Under the pieces are notes generated by a model. That model saw only the letters and a program-made list of their open reading frames with translations. It had not been told where the DNA came from and made no database searches. Shown here piece by piece: positions 8,040-16,538 of a stretch of DNA of 64,000 nucleotides. The stretch lies in the IMG/VR virus record IMGVR_UViG_3300031857_012457, positions 62,001 through 126,000 of that record. The stretch is one strand, 5' to 3'. Source of the DNA: a virus. Positions within the stretch are counted from its first letter, which is position 1, and every line of letters starts with the position of its first letter. Made by a program: the position numbers and the translations under genes.

Positions 8040-9911
8040 TTAAGGATAAACCTGTCTATTAGCCTTTATAATTTCTTTAGCAAACTCGTCATTTACCACC
8101 ATTTCAAACTTAAATTGCCCTCCATAATTTCTACCATCTTCTCTAATATCTATGTTTGCAATAGGTATAACTCTACCTCCAACTTTAACTTTAAATGCAA
8201 TAAATGGTGGTGGTCCAGGTTCTGAAATTAATCCTTGTTTAAATTCTTCAAAATCACTTGTACCAAATATAACTTCCATTGTACTCTTATCCAACATATA
8301 TTCCCCTAATGCAATACTTTCTTCACCATCTGCAACAGATTTTAGTGGAAATTCCGTTTTAACCTCATTTAACATACCATCTCTCAATCTCTCATTGGTT
8401 GTAATTGCCTTTACCGCCTCTGCAACATAATTAGCATGGTCCGCATCCATTTCATTGATAAAATCAGTAGCTACTTTAGATGATTCTCCTTCTCCTTTTC
8501 TTTGTAAAGCCCGTATCCCTTCAAATAAAACTTTATTCTTTTCTCTACTACCTTTTCCTTTAAGAGTATCAGCCAGTGCAGTATCGAAATCAATACCTTT
8601 TTCTTCCATTGCCTTTTTAAAATCTTCATCTTCTTCGGCAAGTTGTCTAATAGCATCTGCGTTTTCTTCGCAGAATTTTGCCAGTTTCGCCCTTTCATTT
8701 TTTGCAAACATTTGAGGGTTGATATTATCAGGAACATCATCTTTCCCCAGCCATTCAAAAAACTTACCTGTTCCAGAATTAAGTAAGTTAACTTTTAGAT
8801 TTTGTTTTAGAGATATTTCTTCCAAAAGTGGTTCTCCGTTTTCATTCTCAAGTCGTATATAAATGTCAGTTGAAAATCCTTTATCACCATAACTACCTAA
8901 TCCAAGTGATTCAACATCAGATTTGGTATCCCAAGATGCTGCGGTGATTTTATGACCTGGATATTGTTTTTCTACTTTTTTAAGTATTGCTTTTCTGTTG
9001 TTTGTAGCAGCCTTTAACCAAGTTTGATTTACAATTCGGGTACCATCTTTTTTCAATTCTGGATTCTGTGATGTTAATGCTTTTATATGTTCCGATACTG
9101 CTGATTGCATTTCATTCCACTCATCATCACTCATCGTACACGCCATCATCGTCATCAACTCACCAGCTTGAGCTGGCAGTTTACCAGCTCCACCTGGAAA
9201 ATTTGAAAAGTGAGAAATCTTTTTTGCTGCTCCGACATGTTGTGTATTCATCATTCTCTCAAACAATTTCAAATATTTTTTAGGAAATTTTGGATTGTTA
9301 GCAATACTTTCTGGTATTTTAAATGGTGGTGGTGGAATCGGATTTGCAAACTTTTTATTTTTTTCAGCAAATTCTTCATCATTTGGGTCTAAATCTTTTT
9401 CAAATTCTTCAGTTTCCAATGGATTTTCCGAACTTAAAGTTTTATCCTTTCCGTTTACAATTCGTTTTTTAGGTTCTGTTTCGGTTGGTTCTGTGGATGG
9501 CTCATCAAATACACTTGCACCGCCACCAGTACCGAATACGTTTGTACCTTTAACTGGCTCTTCTTCATCGGAAGATGGAAGTTTGCCACCACTTTTTTCT
9601 TTTGCCTGTTTTATTTCGGCAGGTGTTGGTTTATCGTGTTTGTCTGGGTCCATCTTCTGAACTGTGTAGATATTACCAGATTTTTTACTCTTTACAATAT
9701 CTTCTTCTTTAAGAACACGTTTTGGTTTTGGAGTATTTTCTAGGATGTATTTGAATACAACGGATGCTCTATCCACCAATTGTTGTGCAGATGGAATATC
9801 TCTTTCTCTTAAAAGTTTTACCAATAATTGTTTATGTGATTCTTTTGTTAAATCAGGAATCCCTACGTGAAATTTTAATTCGTCTAGTATTTCATCAAAA
9901 TCTGGATACAT
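8040..9911 (-). CDS. Large phage protein of unknown function, possible nuclease-like C-terminal half
   Basis: 623 residues. The N-terminal 100 residues are helical and basic, residues about 100-200 are low-complexity and rich in Pro, Glu and Asp (probably disordered), and the rest is folded. Around residues 335-385 the sequence STDIYIRLENENGEPLLEEI is followed by SLKQNLKVNLLNSGTGKFF. An Asp, then E-x-S-L-K, then a basic helix resembles the layout of PD-(D/E)XK nuclease cores, but the match is weak and no family can be named with confidence. A perfect late motif lies 26 bases upstream, which suggests late expression and a packaged or packaging-time role. Confidence 0.75.
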   Translation of the reverse strand: MYPDFDEILDELKFHVGIPDLTKESHKQLLVKLLRERDIPSAQQLVDRASVVFKYILENTPKPKRVLKEEDIVKSKKSGNIYTVQKMDPDKHDKPTPAEIKQAKEKSGGKLPSSDEEEPVKGTNVFGTGGGASVFDEPSTEPTETEPKKRIVNGKDKTLSSENPLETEEFEKDLDPNDEEFAEKNKKFANPIPPPPFKIPESIANNPKFPKKYLKLFERMMNTQHVGAAKKISHFSNFPGGAGKLPAQAGELMTMMACTMSDDEWNEMQSAVSEHIKALTSQNPELKKDGTRIVNQTWLKAATNNRKAILKKVEKQYPGHKITAASWDTKSDVESLGLGSYGDKGFSTDIYIRLENENGEPLLEEISLKQNLKVNLLNSGTGKFFEWLGKDDVPDNINPQMFAKNERAKLAKFCEENADAIRQLAEEDEDFKKAMEEKGIDFDTALADTLKGKGSREKNKVLFEGIRALQRKGEGESSKVATDFINEMDADHANYVAEAVKAITTNERLRDGMLNEVKTEFPLKSVADGEESIALGEYMLDKSTMEVIFGTSDFEEFKQGLISEPGPPPFIAFKVKVGGRVIPIANIDIREDGRNYGGQFKFEMVVNDEFAKEIIKANRQVYP

Positions 9912-9936
9912 ATTTTATCTGTGTTTCTGTATATCT

Positions 9937-9945
9937 TATAAATAT
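9937..9945 (-). promoter_or_regulatory. Late-promoter-like motif
   Basis: Sense ATATTTATA, 26 bases before the ATG at 9911. Confidence 0.45.
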
Positions 9946-9950
9946 ATAAT

Positions 9951-11216
9951 TTATCCTAAATGAACCAAATTATTGTAACTGGTTCCTTCATCAATTCGAA
10001 CGGGAAACCCACCCTTTTCCATAATGGTCGGTAAAAGTTTTAAAATCCCCTCCCTCTCCATCGGATGTGTATCTATGAGAAACGCATCATAGGTGTATAG
10101 AATCAATTTCGATTTCATCTCACTCATTTGGTTTAGGATATCACTCATCTTTTTATAATTCACTTCCGTTTCTAGAGCTTGTAAGAGATAATTAAATACC
10201 TTTTGTTCAGTCCCTCCTTCTATTTTAGTGAAATGAATTTCCCTTCCGTATAGGGGTGTTTTCAGAACTCCGGAGATTACGAACTTTTGGTAAACCTCTT
10301 TGATGTATTTATCAACGGTTTGAAAAAACGGTATCTCCCTTGCGAACGAATCCAACCCCCCATAGAGATACTTAAAGGTTAGAGCTTTGGCCGTTTCGTA
10401 ATCCGTTCCATAAAGATTGGCAAGGTGTTGGTGAGCAGTTTCTCCTTTTGGAAATTCATACCCTACGATTTTCGCAATCAAACGGATGTGGTAAGACTCG
10501 TAATCGAATTGTAAGAGAGTACCCCCATCAAAACGGCTAACAAAACAATCTCTACTACCATCGGATTTGTTAAGAGCGGAGTAATTTACATTAAGGTGTC
10601 TATTGGATGGTCTACCTGTAGTTGTGTATGGATTGTATTTCGTATACACTTTACCATTATGTATGTGCTTGGGAGAGAAACTAAATCTATCAATAAATTT
10701 TTCCTCTTCGACTTGTACCCCAGCCCCCTCCAGCCTCCCTAACTCTTTTATGGAATCTGAATAAATACGATACCAACTCTTTCTGTTTTTTATATCAGGG
10801 ATTGATTTTAAGAGTTCGTACCACTTCATTAGCGGGATACAATCATTCAACTCATTATAATCGGACCTATACCCCTTAAAAAGAGTTTCTACCCATTCAG
10901 AGAAATTAAATGGTTTACCATATTCTTCGAAGTAGACCCATTCATAATCTAACCCTTCTGATTGAATGTATCGGTTTCCCAAAACCAATGTATTTTCATT
11001 ACAAAGTTTATGTATTGGAAAATTTGGTAAGGTTGAAGCATCAACATGATTGAAATTTATTATACCATCATCGGTTTCAGTTCTGTAATACAGAAACGAT
11101 AGATGCGTACCAAATTCATGTGCTTTGGGTGAACTCCACACTGGTATCAATAATCTAATGTTTGGATTAGATTGGACAAAAAAATGTAGGGTATCCCTAT
11201 TTTCTATTAAGTTCAT
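9951..11216 (-). CDS. Compact family A DNA polymerase-like protein
   Basis: 421 residues. The C-terminal 230 residues carry the polymerase I palm and fingers signatures in order: T-x-x-GRPSNRHLN at 199-209, motif A LLQFDYESYHIRL with Asp238, motif B AKALTFKYLYGG with Lys277, FNYLLQALETE at 341-351 (the N-x-x-x-Q motif), and motif C LYTYDAFLID with Asp377. Both catalytic aspartates are present, but the usual HDE of motif C is YDA. The first 150 residues may be a decayed 3'-5' exonuclease domain; its acidic residues are not evident. T4 itself uses a family B polymerase. A host-type promoter overlaps the gene start, and the sequence is visibly richer in G+C than its neighbours. Confidence 0.8.
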   Translation of the reverse strand: MNLIENRDTLHFFVQSNPNIRLLIPVWSSPKAHEFGTHLSFLYYRTETDDGIINFNHVDASTLPNFPIHKLCNENTLVLGNRYIQSEGLDYEWVYFEEYGKPFNFSEWVETLFKGYRSDYNELNDCIPLMKWYELLKSIPDIKNRKSWYRIYSDSIKELGRLEGAGVQVEEEKFIDRFSFSPKHIHNGKVYTKYNPYTTTGRPSNRHLNVNYSALNKSDGSRDCFVSRFDGGTLLQFDYESYHIRLIAKIVGYEFPKGETAHQHLANLYGTDYETAKALTFKYLYGGLDSFAREIPFFQTVDKYIKEVYQKFVISGVLKTPLYGREIHFTKIEGGTEQKVFNYLLQALETEVNYKKMSDILNQMSEMKSKLILYTYDAFLIDTHPMEREGILKLLPTIMEKGGFPVRIDEGTSYNNLVHLG

Positions 11217-11222
11217 ACCCTA

Positions 11223-11253
11223 CAAATATATAAAATTTATTTCAATAATCCAA
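11223..11253 (-). promoter_or_regulatory. Host-type promoter of the polymerase gene, leaderless geometry
   Basis: Sense TTG (11253-11251), 20 bases, TATATTTG (11230-11223), then six bases TAGGGT and the ATG at 11216. With a start 6-7 bases after the -7 element, transcription would begin at the start codon itself. Confidence 0.6.
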
Positions 11254-11254
11254 G

Positions 11255-12034
11255 TTATTCTCCCCAATGGTTTTTACGAAGTTCATATACATCGATTGGC
11301 TCACGTTTCATGTGATTACCTTGATTAAAGTATGCTCCTTTTTTTAGATATCCACCCAAAAAGTTTCGTCTAAATCTATTTGATTTATTTGGTTCTGAAC
11401 CATGAATTGTGTGTGAGTGAAGTAAAACAACTTCTCCTTTACGAAGATATCCTTCTACTTTTCTAAAATCATGTCCTTCTGGCATAACACACGGCTTACC
11501 TCTTTCGTTTCTCCAAAACTTTGGATTACTCTTTGCTCTTTCCTCATCAATTTCAATCGGTAAGACTGGTAATCTGTGTGAACCTTCGTAATTCCAAACT
11601 GCTCCGTTTTCGGGATCGTGGTTATCCAACGCTAAAGCAGTATTGATAATTTCGTTATGTTTACAACCTGTATAGAATCCATTTTGGTGTTGGTCTCTAC
11701 CCAATTGTCCTGGTGGTTTGAAATATGCCCAAGTTTGTAAGCCTATCAACTCCCCCTCCATCAAAAACTCCATTGCTTCAATCAACTTTGGATGGACAAA
11801 TAATTTTTCTAATTTTGATGATAATTTGTGTGGATATGCAAATGGGTCCCATTCTCCCCATTCATCACCATTGTCTTTAGTAGTCAATGACCGTTCTTGA
11901 CGTAATCTTTCTAATTCATCATTAATTTCATCACATTGTTCCTCTGTAAGGAGTTGTAATACGGTCCAACCTCGATATCTCCAATCGAAGGTCATTTGTT
12001 GAATTTCTTCTTGTGTAAGATGTTTAAATGCCAT
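11255..12034 (-). CDS. PhyH-family (phytanoyl-CoA dioxygenase-like) 2OG-Fe(II) oxygenase
   Basis: 259 residues. The family layout is clear: an N-terminal YRGWTVLQLLTEEQCDEIN segment, the metal-site strand GRDQHQNGFYTG at 112-123, ALALDNHDPENGAVWNYEGS at about 134-152 (typical D-x-x-x-x-NG-x-W-x-x-x-GSH), and the distal LLHSHTIHGSEPNKSNR at 204-220. Iron would be held by H116, the residue two further on, and H211. In most members that second ligand is Asp; here it is Asn118, so metal binding or the reaction may differ. The substrate cannot be read. It precedes the polymerase gene but has a late-type motif 32 bases upstream. Confidence 0.8.
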   Translation of the reverse strand: MAFKHLTQEEIQQMTFDWRYRGWTVLQLLTEEQCDEINDELERLRQERSLTTKDNGDEWGEWDPFAYPHKLSSKLEKLFVHPKLIEAMEFLMEGELIGLQTWAYFKPPGQLGRDQHQNGFYTGCKHNEIINTALALDNHDPENGAVWNYEGSHRLPVLPIEIDEERAKSNPKFWRNERGKPCVMPEGHDFRKVEGYLRKGEVVLLHSHTIHGSEPNKSNRFRRNFLGGYLKKGAYFNQGNHMKREPIDVYELRKNHWGE

Positions 12035-12065
12035 AACTATTAATTTGTTCTTTAGGTAAATATAC

Positions 12066-12074
12066 TATAAATAT
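12066..12074 (-). promoter_or_regulatory. Late-promoter-like motif
   Basis: Sense ATATTTATA followed by GTATATTTACC, 32 bases before the ATG at 12034. Confidence 0.45.
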
Positions 12075-12101
12075 TTTTTATTTCCAAATTTTTAAATAAT
12101 T

Positions 12102-12479
12102 TTATGATTTGTAAAATTGTGTTACATTTGGTAAATACAATCCTATATTTTTTAATGTAGTAGATGCAATGAACAAAGATGATTTATTTGAATCAATGAT
12201 TCCCTTATCGGTAATATCACCTTTTTCATTATAAACTGCATTTAATGGTCCTGATATTCTCCATCTAACGATTTCAACATTCCAATTTGGATTTTCATTT
12301 AATTTTTGAAATGTATTTAATGAAATTTCATATACAAATCCGTTTACATCGTTTGCTTTTTGTGCAAAATATCTATCTATACTTCCAATTGAATAATCGT
12401 CTTCGGTTGGAGACGGTACAATCGTACTTGGAGTAGATAGTGGATAAAAAGTTTTATTTTTAATTAAATCTTTATACAT
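12102..12479 (-). CDS. Conserved baseplate-region protein
   Basis: 125 residues starting at the Met at 12479. An upstream in-frame Met at 12551 lies deep inside the previous gene and is preceded by an unnatural Lys run, so I reject it. The sequence has SIDRYFAQKANDVNGFVYEI, WNVEIVRWRISGPLN and TLKNIGLYLPNVTQF, a pattern I associate with a small conserved protein in tail regions of T4-like phages. Its exact T4 counterpart is unclear. The start follows the previous stop with one base between. Confidence 0.7.
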   Translation of the reverse strand: MYKDLIKNKTFYPLSTPSTIVPSPTEDDYSIGSIDRYFAQKANDVNGFVYEISLNTFQKLNENPNWNVEIVRWRISGPLNAVYNEKGDITDKGIIDSNKSSLFIASTTLKNIGLYLPNVTQFYKS

Positions 12480-12480
12480 A

Positions 12481-14715
12481 TTAATCTTCTTCTTCTTCTT
12501 TAACTTCAATTCTATAAGATGCGACAATTGTAGTTTTCCAACCATTTTCATCTAATCCATGTTTTACATTCGTAATTTGAAAATACCCATTTCTGTTGTA
12601 TATTTCAGGAACTCCATCTATAAGGAAATATTCTCCAGAACTCAATCCAGCAATTCCATCTATTGCTAGAGTTATTTCTAAAAATGTTAGAGCAGTGGTT
12701 CCTTTTGATTGTTTTCCTATTGTAGATTGTATTAAACTTTTATCAGTATAAATTAAATTATTAGCAGAAGTTTTACTATCTTTATTTGATTTAAATTTAA
12801 CGAAATTTTGACTCAAAACTTCATTCATATTTGTTTTTTCCTTTTCCCCATCTTTGTTTTCGGTAATGTTTGTTACACTTCCTCCAGAAGTTAGAATTTT
12901 ATTCCATTCATCGGAATCTTTTACCAATTTAATTTCAAGAGCATTTATTGAATAGTATCCATCAGCATTTGGTGTTCTATAATTAATAGCATCTTTATAT
13001 GTTCTACTTGCATTTGTTTCCGTATCTTCAGTTTTATCCTTTTGAATATTATTTATTGCAAGTTGAGATGAATATAATGCCTGTGATTGAGCTAAAACAT
13101 CTAATGCCATATCAAACGTAAATTCTTTTACGATAGAACCCTTTGCACCTATTTTAAATCTATATTTTTCAACAGGTGGTGGTGGTGTTTGTAATTTTCT
13201 ATCAATTATAGTATTAGTTGAAGAAGCGTTTGGATTATCATCTGGTTTACCGATTTCTAATTCACATAACCCAAACATATTATCATTAATCAAACTTGTT
13301 AAAGCATTTACAATATCAGCTTGAGCGTATGCTTGTGAATAAAATTGTACAAATGTGGACCATTTAACAAATACATTTAAAAGATTACCACTTATAGATG
13401 ATAATGAAACAGTTTCAGATGTGTTAGATTTACTGGTTAATGTTATGTTTGTAGCTTCTTTTCCATTTGAAATATTAAAACTATATCCATTTATCGGCGC
13501 ATCTACAAAACTTCCGCTTTTATCTATTATTATTTGTTCTTTTAAATTAGCATCAGTTACTACTTTTATAGATGGTAATCGTCCTGGTAATATAAAATCT
13601 GATGTAGTTGATATAATATGTGGTGATGAATTTACTGGTATAATATCTTTACCATCCAATGTATACGCCGCATCTAAAATGTTTTTAGATTGTTTATATA
13701 CCTGAATATTATTTAATATTTTCATTAGTAATCTAAATGAAACATATTGTTCTTTATTAAATTTAGTATCTTCCTGCTTTTCGTTTAAAACCCCCCAGTT
13801 AAAAAATTCATTCTTGTCATCTTTTTCAGTTATTACGTTTTCAAGTGGTGGTTCATTCATATCCGCAGCGATTTTTTTAACCCAAGATTGAAATCCTGTT
13901 ACGTTTGGGTCACTTGAAGGTTTACTTCCTTTCGCTGCTGGTTTTGCTTGTTTTACGGGCATCCATAATTGCAATTCATTTCCTGCGGATACTTCTAACA
14001 TTATATCGTATGTACCATCTTCCTGGGGACTGAATGTGTAATTAGTAACATTCCCTGCCATGTAATCATACTCATAGTTAGTTTCCTCTATCGTTTTTAA
14101 ATACGCCAATCTAGCCTCTCTATATGCGTTATCTTTGTGAGAAAATATTTTCATATAGGCATCTACATAATCTGTAAATTTCTTTTTTGCAAATAATTTA
14201 GAACCAATTATATATTTATTGGATTTGTTTTTAATATCAGTATTCCACCCCCATTCTACTACAACTTTAGTAGCAGGTCTTAAAAAAAACAATTCAAACA
14301 TTTCTAGTTGTTTCAAACTAAATACTTTTATTTGAAGTTGTGCAGTTTTTAGTGTATTATTATTACCATCCGTATCCAACTCCATTGATAATATAATTGG
14401 AGTAGATATTCTTCTATTTGTTTCTTTTAGAACTTCTATTGGTTTCCCATTTAAATCATATCCAACAATTGTGTTACCAGTTTGATATAAGTTTTTTATA
14501 TCAGTAGTATTTGCAACCACACATCCTTGAAACGCGTTTGTATAATCTTGATTTTTTACTATTTCTTCATACGGAATACTTTTATCCGTAACTACGGTAG
14601 CAGAACTCAACATGATAAATGGTGATAGAGAATTTACATAACTAATATCATTTTCTCTTTCTGTTAATTTTTTTACTATACCCGGTTTTAAAGGGGCTAA
14701 AAATGGAAATCCCAT
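12481..14715 (-). CDS. Large baseplate protein, candidate hub component
   Basis: 744 residues. The N-terminal third contains PATKVVVEWGWNTD, a beta-rich segment seen in baseplate hub proteins of T4-like marine phages, and the C-terminal part ends GEYFLIDGVPEIYNRNGYF and HGLDENGWKTTIVASYRIEV, like the closing strands of tail hub (gp27/gpD-type) domains. It lies directly after the LysM gp53-like gene, four bases away. A central hub role is inference from these features and position. The alternative is a wedge protein. Confidence 0.6.
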   Translation of the reverse strand: MGFPFLAPLKPGIVKKLTERENDISYVNSLSPFIMLSSATVVTDKSIPYEEIVKNQDYTNAFQGCVVANTTDIKNLYQTGNTIVGYDLNGKPIEVLKETNRRISTPIILSMELDTDGNNNTLKTAQLQIKVFSLKQLEMFELFFLRPATKVVVEWGWNTDIKNKSNKYIIGSKLFAKKKFTDYVDAYMKIFSHKDNAYREARLAYLKTIEETNYEYDYMAGNVTNYTFSPQEDGTYDIMLEVSAGNELQLWMPVKQAKPAAKGSKPSSDPNVTGFQSWVKKIAADMNEPPLENVITEKDDKNEFFNWGVLNEKQEDTKFNKEQYVSFRLLMKILNNIQVYKQSKNILDAAYTLDGKDIIPVNSSPHIISTTSDFILPGRLPSIKVVTDANLKEQIIIDKSGSFVDAPINGYSFNISNGKEATNITLTSKSNTSETVSLSSISGNLLNVFVKWSTFVQFYSQAYAQADIVNALTSLINDNMFGLCELEIGKPDDNPNASSTNTIIDRKLQTPPPPVEKYRFKIGAKGSIVKEFTFDMALDVLAQSQALYSSQLAINNIQKDKTEDTETNASRTYKDAINYRTPNADGYYSINALEIKLVKDSDEWNKILTSGGSVTNITENKDGEKEKTNMNEVLSQNFVKFKSNKDSKTSANNLIYTDKSLIQSTIGKQSKGTTALTFLEITLAIDGIAGLSSGEYFLIDGVPEIYNRNGYFQITNVKHGLDENGWKTTIVASYRIEVKEEEED

Positions 14716-14719
14716 AACT

Positions 14720-15022
14720 TTATTTATTTATTTTTTCTAAATCATTTAATACCGTAGATATGCTACCTGGAATTCTTAATTGAGTTCCTGGATTTATAAA
14801 AAACGATGCATCATTTAAGTTATTTGCAACTGCTATTACCCACCATAATGCTTTATCTCCAAAATATTTAGAAGCAAGTATATCCAATCTATCCGATGCC
14901 TCTGAAATAATATAAAAATCATTATCGGATGGTTTTATTTTTGGATATATAGTACTACTTATATACTGCTTTTTAGTATCTTTGGTTGTTAAATTTTTGG
15001 AATACAAATATCTACTTGCCAT
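14720..15022 (-). CDS. gp53: Baseplate wedge protein with LysM-like fold (gp53-like)
   Basis: 100 residues. SDRLDILASKYFGDKALWWV, then IAVANNLND and PGTQLRIPGS, make a LysM-type module as found in T4 gp53, which joins neighbouring wedges of the baseplate. T4 gp53 is longer (196 residues), so this is a minimal form. It is coupled to the preceding gene by a one-base TAATG overlap. Confidence 0.7.
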   Translation of the reverse strand: MASRYLYSKNLTTKDTKKQYISSTIYPKIKPSDNDFYIISEASDRLDILASKYFGDKALWWVIAVANNLNDASFFINPGTQLRIPGSISTVLNDLEKINK

Positions 15023-16476
15023 TATTCTTTTGTTTCATTTATAATAAATTTACCACCATTTATTCGAGAAGTACTCATTCCCCATACATTGTTAAAATCA
15101 TTATTAGGTGTTATACCATCGGATTGATATGATAATCCATCGAAATTGTACTTGTATTTAGTTATTCCTCCTTCGGTTACTGTTTTATGATTTTCAATAA
15201 TTTTCATACCAATTTGTACATCTATTACAGATGGATATAGTGTATTATCATTATTTAATCCAAATTTTACATAAATAGGATGTCTTCCATCTTGTGAGCC
15301 ATTAGGGTCACCATTAGGCCATACGGTATTATCATCTATTTCAAATGATAAACTTTCTATATATCCGTAAATGTTTTTATACATATCACCAATTGTTAAG
15401 TAAAACAAATTTGGAGAAAATGCATATTGTGAAGTTTGCGTATCATTACCATATTTCATTTGTGAAATTTCTTCATAAGGAAATGCTAATGATTTAAGAT
15501 AATTTACCTTTTTTATCATTACATCTTTTTCTTTAACAGTTGTGTAATATAATTTTAAAGTAAATTGTAAAGTACGCTCCACTCCCAAATATCTATTCAC
15601 TTTAAATGGTGAACCTAAATATCTGAAATTTGTCCATTCAGGACTTACATTTTCAGATAATCCTGTTACTGCTCCCGCAAATGGAACTATTGATTTATTT
15701 CCTTCTTTTCTGAATAATACCCAAATTTGATTTACATCTCTATATTTTTGTATATCGGTATTTAATAAAGTTATATCATCATATTTTTCCTTCTCATTTA
15801 CATTTTTAGTAGCACCATCCCATCCGTTTCTAGAAATTCCATTTCTAAATTCAGTAGATGTTATTGTATCATCAGTAAGTGGACTTTTTGCAGGTGTGAA
15901 TCCACCAAAACTCAAGTTTGTAATTTGTTTATAATCTGAAAACTTTTTTTCTGGAGCCATAGTCTTACCTCCAAGTTGGGTTCTTCCAAATAATGGAGCA
16001 AACCCTTCAGGAGCTCCATTTTTTATTTTTAATTCTTTTGCTAATTTTTTTAATTCTCTGGCTGAACCAAATTTATTTAAAGCCTGTTGAGCAACAAATC
16101 CAGCTGCTGAAGCAGGAGATGTTCCATCTAATAACCTTTTTATTATTGAGTTTGGAGCGGGTGTATCTTTTACATAATAAGATTTACCAGCTTCTACCGC
16201 GTTTCTTAATTGAGCTTGAGTTAATGCAACGAGGGTTATTGGTTTTGCAAATGGTAATTCACTTCTAAAAATAGTATCATCTGGCCTGTTTGCAAATCCA
16301 CCTAAAGCACCTCCGACTTGATTTCCAACGATATCTGCTACTTTATTGGGTGATGATGTTAATAATGCTGCACTACGGGCTACATCAACGAATCCTTTGC
16401 TTTCAATTCGGACTTCTCCTAATTTTCCATAAAGGTCTTTTTTTTGTGATTTGAAAAGGTCTCTAATTTGTGCCAT
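15022..16476 (-). CDS. Baseplate tube-initiator-like protein (gp48/gp54 region)
   Basis: 484 residues. After a low-complexity N-terminal region, the C-terminal half reads FAGAVTGLSENVSPEWTNFR, then YLGSPFKVNRYLGVERTLQF and a two-stranded YGYIESLSFEIDD segment. This arrangement of tube-like beta strands is what I expect in proteins that cap the baseplate and start tail tube growth. Position between tape measure and gp53 supports that. The T4 counterpart (gp48 or gp54) cannot be decided by eye. Confidence 0.55.
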   Translation of the reverse strand: MAQIRDLFKSQKKDLYGKLGEVRIESKGFVDVARSAALLTSSPNKVADIVGNQVGGALGGFANRPDDTIFRSELPFAKPITLVALTQAQLRNAVEAGKSYYVKDTPAPNSIIKRLLDGTSPASAAGFVAQQALNKFGSARELKKLAKELKIKNGAPEGFAPLFGRTQLGGKTMAPEKKFSDYKQITNLSFGGFTPAKSPLTDDTITSTEFRNGISRNGWDGATKNVNEKEKYDDITLLNTDIQKYRDVNQIWVLFRKEGNKSIVPFAGAVTGLSENVSPEWTNFRYLGSPFKVNRYLGVERTLQFTLKLYYTTVKEKDVMIKKVNYLKSLAFPYEEISQMKYGNDTQTSQYAFSPNLFYLTIGDMYKNIYGYIESLSFEIDDNTVWPNGDPNGSQDGRHPIYVKFGLNNDNTLYPSVIDVQIGMKIIENHKTVTEGGITKYKYNFDGLSYQSDGITPNNDFNNVWGMSTSRINGGKFIINETKE

Positions 16477-16494
16477 CTATAGTTCTACATTTAC

Positions 16495-16503
16495 TATAAA
16501 TAT
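16495..16503 (-). promoter_or_regulatory. Late-promoter-like motif
   Basis: Sense TTAGAGATATTTATAGT, 19 bases before the ATG at 16476. Confidence 0.5.
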
Positions 16504-16538
16504 CTCTAATTCAGATTTATTATTAATTTTCAAATGTA

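Noticed and set aside
12480-12551. Upstream start for the 12102-12479 gene
   Set aside because: It would lie inside the previous gene and add a Lys-run N-terminus; the Met at 12479 follows the previous stop directly.
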